Below, piece by piece: positions 32,476-42,268 of a DNA stretch of 64,000 bases (position 1 is its first letter; each line of letters opens with the position of its first letter). The stretch is from Bolinopsis microptera (Eukaryota; Ctenophora; Tentaculata; Lobata; Bolinopsidae): NCBI RefSeq assembly GCF_026151205.1, contig NC_087078.1, forward strand, positions 3,066,175 to 3,130,174, given 5' to 3'. A model generated the notes under the pieces. It was given only the letters and a program-made list of their open reading frames with translations. It was not told where the DNA came from and did no database searches. Made by a program: the position numbers and the translations under genes.

Positions 32476-33010
32476 TTGAAGGAAATAAAATCATGTAGGC
32501 ACCTAGCAAAACAATTATCAGTACAACATCACTGTTGTGGTTCATCACTACAACATCACAATAGATATAATCGCTTAAATATCACACAAAAGCAGTATTT
32601 TATTCACTGATGTGCTCAGAAGAAGTTGGCCATCCAGATAATATGATATCAGCCATATGTAATGCTCATTTCGATGGCCATGGCAAATTGAGTTAGTAGG
32701 GACGCAACTCACTGATGACCCCAACCCTGACCGCAACCGGTACGAGAGGAATAAAGCCTTTCTTCTCACCTTCACGATCTCTGTTTCCGTTTTCCTGATC
32801 ATCCGCTTAACGAGAAACCATGCTCTATCTCCAACTGAAAGAATCTTGCAGTTACTATCAGCAGCATGATCACATGTGATATTAAGTGATATCTTCGCTT
32901 GTTTATGGCCCTGGAGTCGCTAAAATCTTGACTGGGATGGCATTCGATCTCGTTCTCCATTGAGGCAAACCTCAACAGCCGTATCATGATGCAGAGCATC
33001 ACCATACACA

Positions 33011-33821
33011 CTACACAGTTACTATTTTCGCCCATTCCTCTGATGAGTCAATATCCTCCACTTCCTCTTCTTCATCATCTGTTTCCGCTTCGTCACTCTC
33101 TGCTCCGTCAGAAGATGGTTGGAAAGCCTCTCCTTCAAAGTTACAGTGTTCTTGAAGGAGTTCTCTACCCCTTGAGACTCCCTTCTTCATAGCTTGGAAC
33201 AATCTTGGGATTGAAGTATCTTTACCTCTAAATAGTTTCTCTGCTTTCGGATGCGGTATAACAAGCTTGTTGTGAGAGTGGGCAACTGTTACAGGGATCA
33301 AACTTTTGCCGAGTGCATCAAGCTCGAGGGAACGGTTTGATTTGCCCATGCCAACCAACATATCCTTAGAACACAGATTAGTTCTAATGCCTGCATGGAG
33401 GCCTATGCGCAGGAAAGCATAAAGTTTGCTCGCAGGCATCAGATGTAAACAGCCAGGGCATAAAGTGTTGATAACTGTTGTCAGCTGTTACACTGAGAAT
33501 GTACAGCATCAGACCCTCGACTGTAATAATCGCATCATCAACATTTTTACAAGTAGGCAGGTGGTCTTTCAATGGTTGTGTGAAGCTTAGGTGGCCCAAG
33601 GCGTCAACGCTGGATAGAAGCTGGGTGGAAGCCCTGATCTGATGTGAGGCTCCCAGAACTTTGAAAAGGGGTATTCTGCTGGTGCCCTCTTCCAGACACT
33701 CATCGGAAAGCATGATGGAAGCCACTACTATACCTCTGCGTGGTGAAGACTGGATAATGGACAGGGGGTCCAGGCTAAAGGCAGGACGGTCGACGGGAGA
33801 CATTGAGCCCCGGAAGTTCAA
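33011..33821 (-). pseudogene. Frame-shifted coding remnant of unknown family
   Basis: Two minus-strand frames overlap at about 33384-33440. The first reads ...ITVEGLMLYILSVTADNSYQHFMPWLFTSD and the second continues with MPASKLYAFLRIGLHAG ... HSHNKLVIPHPKAEKLFRG ... ending in an acidic tail (ESDEAETDDEEEEVEDIDSS). Composition and continuity suggest one former protein broken by a single-base indel near 33435. I do not recognise it. It may be a transposon gene, given the debris around it. Confidence 0.5.
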
Positions 33822-33959
33822 TAATTTGATCTTTTGACTCTTGGTCTACAAGAGGCTTTGAGAGTCGTAAATCTTTACTGTGGATTGCACAGTAGCTAGA
33901 GGTGTTGGCTGTTACCCTGTTCAACCTAGTCTACTATGACCACACTCTGATAGTCAGGA

Positions 33960-34490
33960 TACGGCTCCCTATGCCAAGGCATGGGCTGCCTACCACAAAA
34001 TGAAGGCTACATGGAGGTCCAATTTGCGCCGAGATTTAAAGATCCGTCTGTTTCAAGGCTACAGTTGAATCAATCTTCCTGTATGGAACAGAAACGTGGA
34101 CAATGACATAATCTTTGAAAAGAATAGACGGATGTTACAGTAGAATGCTTTGGATGGCCCTAAACGTGGACTGGAGAGAACATCGCACCAACAAAGAGGT
34201 CTTTGGATCACTCCCAAGAGTTAGTTCGAAGATACAGGCCAGAAGAATGAGGTTGGCTGGGCACATCCAGAGATCCAGCGATATGATGACCTGGCAGTAC
34301 ACCAACTTCTCCTTCGGGAACCTAGCCATGGGACCAGAGGGAGGGGCAGACCACCGCTCACCTTCGTCGATAACCTAATAAGTGACACCGTACTCAAGAA
34401 CACTGGGGAGATTAAGGAGCTTATGGCGGACAGAAAACTTTAGAGACACATCATTGAGACTCGGACTCTGAAGCCGCCTTAAGTCAAGTA
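33960..34490 (+). pseudogene. LINE reverse-transcriptase C-terminal remnant
   Basis: Reads AWAAYHKMKATWRS..., then after frame changes LYGTETWTM, KRIDGCYSRMLWMALNVDWREH, SKIQARRMRLAGHI, an RGRGRP-like segment and TFVDNLISDT, ending near a TAA about 34478. This is the usual C-terminal layout of many LINE ORF2 proteins. At least three indels break it. Confidence 0.7.
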
Positions 34491-34769
34491 ATTTAAGTCA
34501 TGTGCTTTGACTTGCCCTTGACCTTCGTCATAGCCTCTTTCAATGACAGGAGAACACATTTGCAAATGTCCACTTTCTGCATTCATATGGATTATATCTC
34601 GATGAACTAGACATCCTCTTTGCTATCGTGATAACATAATTTTATTATAAACACACTTATATACTATGTAAACTATGTATTAAGTTAAGACATGAGAACA
34701 ACACGTAGGTAAGACTCAGTGGGAAATAATTCACATTCAATACAATAAATGAAATGGCTAGAATTTTGT

Positions 34770-34885
34770 TTAAATTTTGTTTAAAAAACCCAAAAAAACC
34801 CAAAAAAACCCAATCCCAGTATTACCTTTTCTTGGGTAGGAGTTGGGTTTTTTTGGGTTACACCCCCCCCAGACCTTTTGTCGTA
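34770..34885. repeat. Hairpin element, copy 2, stem-loop inverted relative to its flanks
   Basis: Carries the same AACCCAAAAAAACCC arms and the same loop in the same genomic orientation as 32355-32475. Its outer flanks (AATTTTGTTTAAAAAACCC on the left, a C-run then CAGACC on the right) correspond to the flanks of copy 1 reversed. Confidence 0.75.
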
Positions 34886-35476
34886 AAATTTCAGAGGATG
34901 TTTTCCAATGAGTTGTATCCTGCCCCATCCGTATTCTTAATTATTATTATTACAAGAATCAAAGATTCATCGTGCATCTTCTATTCAAATAAAATTTCAA
35001 TCAATTGATTGAATAGCCTGTCTGATTCGTTATGGATTGGCAAATTGATTGATTAAATGGCTAATTATATATTAATTCAATAATCAATTAATTGGCCAAT
35101 TAGTCGTTAATTATTAAACCAATATCATCAATCGATTATATAACTAAACAGAGCCATTTAGGGTTTAGTAATTATGTTATTAGATGTAACTGGAATTGAG
35201 CGGGAAGTTTATCTGGGCTAGCATGAACAACTATGGGCACGAGGGAAACTTTAAAAACTCAATAGTATGCGTAGTCGAAGATGCTGCTAACGTTACAGGT
35301 GCCGATTTGGAAATGAGATTAAAAGCGGCTTATTTTCTGTAAAGATAAATAATAAATATCTGAAAATGTTACAACGCCTATTTACAAATACTTGACAGTT
35401 ATAAAACTCTTTGAGTCAACCCTTCGGGTAAAAAATGCTTCAAAGCTGAGAAAATCTCCTGTAACACACACCCTTC
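34886..35476. other. AT-rich stretch downstream of PIH1D1
   Basis: Short ATTGATTG/CAATCAATT repeats at about 34990-35140. No coding frame seen. Confidence 0.45.
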
Positions 35477-38400
35477 TCAATTATCATTCTTGTTCAAATC
35501 CCGTAAGAACCTCTCTCTATCAAGAGAAATAACTCTATCAGGCTTGCTGGGTAGCTCCACAGCACACGTGGTCATTAAAGCCACAGTAAGCAGCTGAACC
35601 TCTGTATCATACTGAGCACCACTCTCCATGGGAACCACATCGTAGGGCAGCTCAATGTCCAGGAAGTACTTGGCAGGGTGGGCATGCAGGGTCAGTCTGT
35701 CTTCTCCTACATCTAGAGTTAGTTTAGAAGAGGACTCTATTCCTGGTAGCCACACTTCTATTATCAGGTAGTTTGGAGTTCCTTCTATCGGCTCCTGAAA
35801 GTATCATTATTTAAATTGTAATCTTTTATAATTGCTAAAATCAGGCTTGAACAAAAATAAGAACCCCTCAGAATAATTATACAGATTCCCTTGATATTGT
35901 GTACTGATTCTAGCCTGATCAAAACAGAAAAAATTAATCTCAATATCTAAGTACATGCAGATTTAAATCGGGGCACGGTAAATTGGGGTTTTACTAAACA
36001 GTAAACACCCCTAACCTGAAGGAGGATGTATGTTTTACTGAACACCCCTAACCTGAAGGAGGATGTATGTTTTACTAACCTGAAGGAGGATGTATGTTTT
36101 ACTAACCTGAAGGAGGATGTATGTTTTACTAACCCGAAGGAGGATGTATGTTTTACTAACCTGAAGGAGGATGTATGTTTTACTGAACACCCCTAACCTG
36201 AAGGAGGATGTATGTTTTACTAACCTGAAGAGTGAAGGAGGATGTATGTTTTACTGAACACCCCTAACCTGAAAAAGGATGTATGTTTTACTAACCTGAA
36301 GGAGGACGTATGTTTTACTAACCTGAAGGAGGATGTATGTTTTATTAACCTGAAGGAGGACGTATGTTTTACTAACCTGAAGGAGGATGTATGTTTTACT
36401 AACCCGAAGGAGGATGTATGTTTTACTAACCTGAAGGAGGATGTATGTTTTACTAACCTGAAGGAGGATGTATGTTTTATTAACCTGAAGGAGGACGTAT
36501 GTTTTACTAACCTGAAGGAGGATGTATGTTTTACTAACCTGAAGGAGGATGTATGTTTTACTAACCTGAAGGAGGATGTATGTTTTACTAACCTGAAGGA
36601 GGATGTATGTTTTATTAACCTGAAGGAGGACGTATGTTTTACTAACCTGAAGGAGGATGTATGTTTTACTAACCTGAAGGAGGATGTATGTTTTACTAAC
36701 CTGAATCTGAAGGAGGATGTATGTTTTACTAACCTGAAAGAGGATGTATGTTTTACTAACCTGAAAGAGGATGTATGTTTTACTAACCTGAAGGAGGATG
36801 TAGTCGGGTTTAGGAGCGGGTTGAGTGTGTTTACTGGTTTTCTTGACAGGTCTCTTACTTGTACTCTCCGTCTTCTCCATCTCCTGTATAACTGGTTTAC
36901 GGTAAGTTCTGATCATGTGCGGTTTAACACGGCCCACGTGCGTTCGGTTCTTCAGTATCAACCAGTCCCACTCTAGTTCAATCTGTGGGAAGTAAATAAG
37001 GTCAACAGCTTTTATTACTTGCTTTTTTAAAAAAAAATCGCAAGAAATCAGTTGCTTAAGTTAACAAATTAGGAATTTTTGGCTTTAAACTTTCAAACCG
37101 TAAACAGACCACTATTATATTGAAGTGGAATATTATTAATCCAGAGAAAAGCTATAGCTGCATTGAAAACTTTGATCTTACATTAAACTTAGCAGTAAGA
37201 CCTTCAAATACAACTTGAAGGAAGAAGTTCATAAAGGCTGGTTCCTCCTTGATGGTCTTTACGTAGTTAGGGTTTATAGCTATATCGTGCACACTGCAAC
37301 CCTGGCCTTTCTTGTCCACCTGAAGAAACATTAATTGTTATTTTAATTAGTAATTGTGACAATTGTAATGAATAAATCAGATTTCAATTTCAATTTCCAA
37401 AATAATTTATTAGAAAGATATTAAAATATTCTTTAAAGGGGGAACTAAACCTCTGCATGCGGAGTCTCCCCAATACTCATTGGTATTCTGTAGTCAGCCG
37501 CTAACATTTCCTCTTCACTATCCAACATTTTCACCAAGTCGTCTACAGTTTTCTTCCTGAGACAACTTTCTGTTCAGTGCCGATATTTTGTGACACTGTG
37601 AAACATAAATCGATATTTCGTAAAATAAAATTGCTATTTTGATTTAAGTAACGATCACTGATACTATTAGTAAGTAGAGCAAGTAAGAGTAACGATCATA
37701 GTGCTACAGAAGAGACAATATTGCTCCAATTTAAAGCTGAGTACAGAAAACGCTCATATAAAAGTTAAAACAGGGCCTCTCCGCCATTAATTCATTCTGA
37801 CCAATGGTTTTATTTTTCACAAGTATTATAAATATTATGTAATAATGTGTATATAATATGTATCATGTGTATAAAGTTAAAAGCTCACTTGGGCTCTGGA
37901 ATAGAGTCGGTGGTGCAAATGTTGATGAAAACTTTGTTTCCTTCTTTGTCCTTGGTCTTTACACAAAAGGTAGGCTTTGGGGCTACCTACAAAATATTGA
38001 TATAATTAACCAATCAGCATATAATACAATTAACCAATCAGAATATACAATTAACCAATCAGCATATACAATTGACCAATCAAACCAGAGAATCAATGAT
38101 AAAAATGCTTCACGTTCACACAATGCACATGTCCAATATACATATATGATAAACAATATAATTATAATATGCAATATAATTATAGTATGCAATCTAATTA
38201 TAATATGCAATTTATAATTATAATATGCAAAATGATTATGGTCAAGTTCGGAGACAACCTGTACATTTTTTACTTTTTTAGAAGTGTGTGGTGGAGCCAG
38301 CTCAACACAGACTGAAACTCCTTGATTATATGGCTGACAAGACATTTTTCAGGACTTTCTCTGAGTAAAAAATTAAAATTAAAAGGTTGAACGGTTGAGC

Positions 38401-39947
38401 AGATACAGGTGGTATTAAACAAACCCTTAAAAGGTGGAGATTTAAGGTGGAGACTGGCTCTGGTTGAAGAAACTTTTGATTAAGGTGGAAAAGGTTATTG
38501 GTAACACAAACTACATCAAATTTGCAATCTGATGGTTTTATCAATATTTTATTTAAGTGCTCAACCGAGGTGGAGAAATTAAATGCACTTTTCAAAGCTG
38601 CTCAACCGGGGGTGGAGAAAGGTTTAGAGAGTTCTAGGTTGGCTAGAAAGTTGCGTCTCGGCCTTTTCTACTTCCCGTTAAATTTTGTTTTTTCCATTGA
38701 CGCTCAACAGGGTGGAGATCTTTCATTAAGAAACAGTAAAAAGCCTGTCAAACATGCCTAAATTCATTGGTTTTATCACTAATTCTAATCTGCTCTGTTA
38801 ACTGCTACTGTAGGGGATCATAAAACTGTTACCCCTTCTGTCTTAAAGCAAAGTGTTCTAGCAAATGAAAAAATTATCAAAGTTGTGTAAAGGTACTCAA
38901 CAAGGTGGAGAAATTGTTGATTAAACATTAAAACATTAAAAAATGCATTAAAACTGGCCCCACCGGGTTGAGTTGAGCTTTGGCAGTTGATTTTTGGAAG
39001 AAATAACATTGGGTGACCCTTTAGCATGTATACAACTCATCAAACTAGCCATCAACCACTCAACCGCGGTGGAGAACCTTGACTTCTGAGGTCAAATTTA
39101 CGCCCAAATTTGCCAAATTTGAGTCTCCACCTATGTTGAGTGTACTTTTCAGCAAGGATGCCTTGTAATATGAGTTGGTAGATGATTTAGAATCATTGGT
39201 ATTGCAAATGGACTGCCACAGTCACTCTACAGCTCCTAAACTACAGAATACCAGATTTTGAACTGCATGTTATGCTGTCTCCACCTCGGTTGAGCCGATT
39301 CTGAGGATCCTATTCTATGAAATATGATTGGTTTAACCCATAATATTAAATATTAGGACTTTGGAGCAATTAAAAAGCATGAGAGGGTTAGTTCTAGTCA
39401 CTTATATTAGCTCATGTAGTCAGTGAGCTGCTCCACCTGTGTTGAGCAGACAAACCTGCTCAACCGGCACTTTTTGAGTACCCACCTGTCTTACGTAACT
39501 TTAAATTGTGAAATTTGGAGTAAATATTTTTTTCATAAGTGATCTACAGCTCCTTTATTATTGTAATTTTCAGGTGGGCACTGTCTCCACCAAGGTTGAG
39601 TTATTTAAATCTTGAACCCAGATATCATTATAGAAAGGTTTGTAGTATAATATCTGAAGAGCCTGTACCCCTTGGACTTTCAGAGGAATTATAATTAATT
39701 TTACCGTTTATGGCAGTGAAATGAGTGTAATTAGTGACTGATTTTATGTACAGGTTGTCTCCGAACTTGACCTTATAGTATGCAATATAATTATAGTATG
39801 CAATAGAATTATAATTACACACACCTCGAGCTCCTGAGATTTGCGAGGAGTATCCCCGACCTTGACCTGGTCAATGAGTGAGCTCCAGATCTGCTCATCG
39901 TCCTGGGTCAAGTCATCATCCGGGTGTAGTAATACTTGGGAGGTCAT
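35477..39947 (-). CDS. PIH1D1: PIH1 domain-containing protein 1 homologue (R2TP subunit), six exons
   Basis: Exons on the minus strand: 39947-39825, 37986-37889, 37556-37451, 37319-37182, 36982-36788, 35794-35477. Junctions are GT/AG, phases agree (0, 2, 0, 0, 0), and the sum of 978 bp gives 325 residues. The PIH-N domain covers about residues 44-160: PTFCVKTKDKEG, KVFINIC, YRIPMSIGETPHAEVD, KKGQGCSVHDIAINP and NFFLQVVFEGL. The C-terminal CS-like domain is in the last exon (residues about 228-310: WLPGIESSSKLTLDVGEDRL ... ELPYDVVP). PIH1D1 links clients carrying acidic phospho-motifs to the RUVBL1/2-RPAP3 (R2TP) chaperone. The KT...K lysines that face the phosphopeptide are present. It is best matched to PIH1D1 and not PIH1D2/3 by the KGQGC segment. 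Exon 5 ends in a splice-donor minisatellite, and the start codon region is tandemly duplicated. Confidence 0.9.
35993..36805 (-). repeat. 27-bp minisatellite of repeated 5' splice sites at the exon 5/intron 5 border of PIH1D1
   Basis: Each unit, read on the minus strand, contains ACATCCTCCTTCAG followed by GTTAGTAAAA, i.e. the exon-5 end plus its donor. There are about 28-30 units, most exactly 27 bp; those beyond about 36260 (toward the 3' end of the intron) are more irregular, with CACCCC-containing spacers. Starting from the exon, about 20 units stay in frame without a stop (repeat VSKTYILLQ). Variants with GTTAAT instead of GTTAGT occur at 135-bp spacing (near 36340, 36477, 36612), showing a five-unit higher-order period. 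The array fills most of the roughly 1-kb intron 5. Confidence 0.93.
37990..38238. repeat. AT-rich short tandem repeats in PIH1D1 intron 1
   Basis: About four units of AATTAACCAATCAGCATATAC type (37998-38090), then units of TAATTATAATATGCAATA type (38150-38232). The second type resumes at 39774-39820 on the other side of the foldback element, so the element was inserted into this array. Confidence 0.75.
38239..39773. mobile_element. Foldback/MITE-like element with about 13 internal CTCAAC...GGTGGAG motifs
   Basis: Terminal inverted repeats of 26 bp match perfectly (38239-38264 against 39748-39773, beginning GGTCAAGTTCGGAGAC). TTAT flanks both ends and may be the target duplication. The interior encodes nothing convincing. 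It has about 13 copies of a 16-18 bp motif, CTCAAC-C-N2-3-GGTGGAGA, near 38560, 38601, 38703, 38895, 39058 in one orientation, and near 38960, 39124, 39279, 39431, 39584 in the other. Subterminal motif arrays like this serve as transposase-binding sites in some DNA transposons; that role here is inference. It sits in PIH1D1 intron 1. Confidence 0.8.
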
Positions 39948-40135
39948 GAGCTGCTGGGTTACAGTTGCTAGGTTACAGTTGGGAGGTCATGAGCTGCTGG
40001 GTTACAGTTGCTAGGTTACAGTTGGGAGGTCATGAGCTGCTGGGTTACAGTTGCTAGGTTACAGTTGCTGGGTTACAGCTGCTGGGTTACAGTTGCTAGG
40101 TTACAGTTGCTAGGTTACAGCTGCTGGGTTGGAGG
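39941..40135 (-). repeat. Tandem repeat spanning the PIH1D1 start codon, creating two short uORFs
   Basis: Units of about 43 bp (GGGAGGTCATGAGCTGCTGG plus GTTACAGTTGCTAG-type blocks), then shorter 14-15 bp units to about 40135. On the minus strand the real ATG at 39947 is preceded by two copies of its own context, at 39990 and 40033. Each of these reads ATGACCTCCCAACTGTAA, a five-codon frame whose first four codons equal those of the gene. Confidence 0.85.
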
Positions 40136-40221
40136 TTTAAAACTCAGGATTATTGTGATTTAGTCGACAGAGAAACTCTTGATTTCTGTAAATTAAGTGT
40201 TCTTTAAATTTTCTGTTAAAA

Positions 40222-40343
40222 AATAGAGCTGAGTATTCTAGATTTTCTAGATGAAAATCTGTGGTGGAAATTTAATTTAATTAATAGAGCTGAGTATTCT
40301 AGATTTTCTAGATGAAAATCTGTGGTGGAAATTTAATTTAAAC
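40222..40343. repeat. 61-bp tandem duplication
   Basis: Two near-identical units start at 40222 and 40283 (AATAGAGCTGAGTATTCTAG... in each). Non-coding, between THG1L and PIH1D1. Confidence 0.9.
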
Positions 40344-40546
40344 AGATACTACTGCTTTGGGAACCCAATACTTATTAATATTTTCATTAACTATGCTACG
40401 TCATAAAATCTTGACACCACTAATAATTGATATTCCAAAGGAATTAATAGCAATAAAACGATTAAACCCTGGCCTTTCTTAAAAGATTACATATCTTAAT
40501 AATTCAATACATTAGACAACCTAAAATATCACTAATGATTAAAGAT

Positions 40547-41308
40547 CTAATCAGTAATAGAAGTATCAAGATATGAAGCATGATCTTCCCAAAAAGAATC
40601 TCCAATAATATCACAAGTCAACAACTTCAAAACTTTTCTCTTTCTACCATCTTCACTTTTATTCTCATTCCAAATTATAGTTGATCCCTTTCTGTAAATT
40701 TCAGAAAGTTCATTGTAATTTACTCCAAACTCTGCAAAAAGTATTTCATTTTTATCTGCAGAAAATGTGCCTTTAAGACGCTTCTCAGCCTCAGAGTTAG
40801 ACAAATTACCGTCTTGAACAAGTGCCCAAAAGCAAGTGTTGTATAAATTATTGATGTGACAATCCGCTTGCCTCCAATTGAAATAGTTCCTAACATCTCT
40901 TACTGTTGGATAAAGAACAACCCGAGCATCAAAACTAGGGGGATACAACAATCGATCATTGAAATGCTTGCTCCAATTAAACAAATAATGTGATGTGAAC
41001 ATGGAACAAACTGTAGATAGAATCTTGCTGCTCCGACGTCCATACAGCGTTGAGGACCGTTTGAAAATGAAACTGTATTCATCACTTTGTCCATATGCCA
41101 TGAAAATGTCTTGTAGCTCTGACATAACCCCTTTAGCAGCATCGTTCATTAAGTTCAGAGCAGCCAAGTCGTTGGGTTTCTCAAAGTTGTGGTCGTTGGT
41201 GAACTTGTGAAATCCTTTTCCATCAACTCTCACAACCATCCACACGTTTTTTAACAGTTTATCATCCAGCTCGTACAGTCGAACATATTCAAACTTACTT
41301 TTAGCCAT
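40547..41308 (-). CDS. THG1L: tRNA-His guanylyltransferase
   Basis: A single exon of 253 residues starting at an ATG (MAKSKFEYV, the usual start of the family). The catalytic metal ligands are in place: Asp29-Gly30 in VVRVDGKGF, and Asp76-Glu77 in AYGQSDEYSF. RQADCHINNLYN (residues 146-157) is the conserved segment that binds nucleotide and tRNA. ADKNEILF and YRKGS follow, and CDIIGDSFW closes the protein. It adds G at position -1 of tRNA-His, needed for histidyl-tRNA synthetase recognition. It is shorter than the human protein (about 298) because there is no mitochondrial leader and a shorter C-terminal insert. It lies 600 bp upstream of PIH1D1 on the same strand. The lack of introns may be ancestral or due to retroposition. 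Confidence 0.95.
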   Translation of the reverse strand: MAKSKFEYVRLYELDDKLLKNVWMVVRVDGKGFHKFTNDHNFEKPNDLAALNLMNDAAKGVMSELQDIFMAYGQSDEYSFIFKRSSTLYGRRSSKILSTVCSMFTSHYLFNWSKHFNDRLLYPPSFDARVVLYPTVRDVRNYFNWRQADCHINNLYNTCFWALVQDGNLSNSEAEKRLKGTFSADKNEILFAEFGVNYNELSEIYRKGSTIIWNENKSEDGRKRKVLKLLTCDIIGDSFWEDHASYLDTSITD

Positions 41309-41540
41309 TATTGATCACTAAAGCATATTTATTTTGAGTATCACGCATAAATTAATCGATATTGGACAGATCAAATTCCTTGCAGCTATTTAAAAAAATA
41401 AAAATAGCTAAATTTAAACAATTTGGCGAACCTTGAACTAAGAAATGTACATAGAAGTTTTATTCTTTTCCTCTCCCGTGACTTATTTATCTAAAAATCT
41501 ATTTATCTACCCTGACACGGAACTATATTCTTACTATTAA

Positions 41541-42264
41541 GGGGGCAGGGGGGGTCTTTATGAAATTTCTCTCGAAATTGATTTTATAGTTGTTTCTGAT
41601 AGAGGGGAGTAATATCTATCTGCTGCTTTTGGTCCCATGGAAAAACATTGTTCCTAGCCGAATTTATTGTCGGTCAAAGGTCAGCGCTGATGTGTAATTG
41701 TATTGCGCGAGCAATTTTCAATCGCGTGCCCTGAAAATCGAGTCCAAAATTCTATCTTCTCCTACATTTTTTAAGCAATCACCTTGAAACTTTTAGGATA
41801 TGTTCTAAGGACCATTTAGAAGATTCCATTCGATCAGAATTTTAAGATAGGCCTTAGAAACATTTTTATTCGATTTTGAAAATCTTGGACCTCGTTTTTT
41901 GACGATTTTTCCAGGTCTAAGATTTTCAAAATCGAATAAAAAAATTTCTAAGGCCTATCTTAAAATTCTGATCGAATGGAATCTTCTTAATGGTCCTTAG
42001 AACGTATCCTGAAAGTTTCAAGGTGATTAACCGAAAAATGTAGGAGAAGATAGAATTTTAGACTCGATTTTCAGGGCGCGCGATTGAAAATTGCTCACGC
42101 AATATAATTACACATGAACGCTGACCTTTGACCGGCAATATATTCAGCTAGGAAAAATATTTTTCCATGGGACCAAAAGCAGCATATAGATATCACTCCC
42201 CTCTATCAGAAACAACTATAAAATCAATTTCGAGAGAAATTTCATAAAGACCCCCCCTGCCCCC
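41541..42264. mobile_element. TTAA-flanked 724-bp palindromic MITE (piggyBac-like)
   Basis: Two arms of about 350 bp are reverse complements with few differences, around a centre near 41895-41915. The ends are GGGGGCAGGGGGGGTC and its complement, flanked on both sides by TTAA (41537-41540 and 42265-42268). TTAA targets and G/C-run termini are characteristic of piggyBac elements; assignment to that superfamily is inference. No coding capacity. Confidence 0.82.
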
Positions 42265-42268
42265 TTAA

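Noticed and set aside
36242-36976. Plus-strand open frame with repeated NLKEDVCFT peptide
   Set aside because: It is the antisense reading of the 27-bp splice-donor minisatellite. The minus strand has the PIH1D1 exon and correct splice signals.
37983-38345. Minus-strand frame between PIH1D1 exons 1 and 2 as an extra exon
   Set aside because: It crosses the terminal repeat of the foldback element and AT-rich tandem repeats. Exons 1 and 2 join in phase without it.
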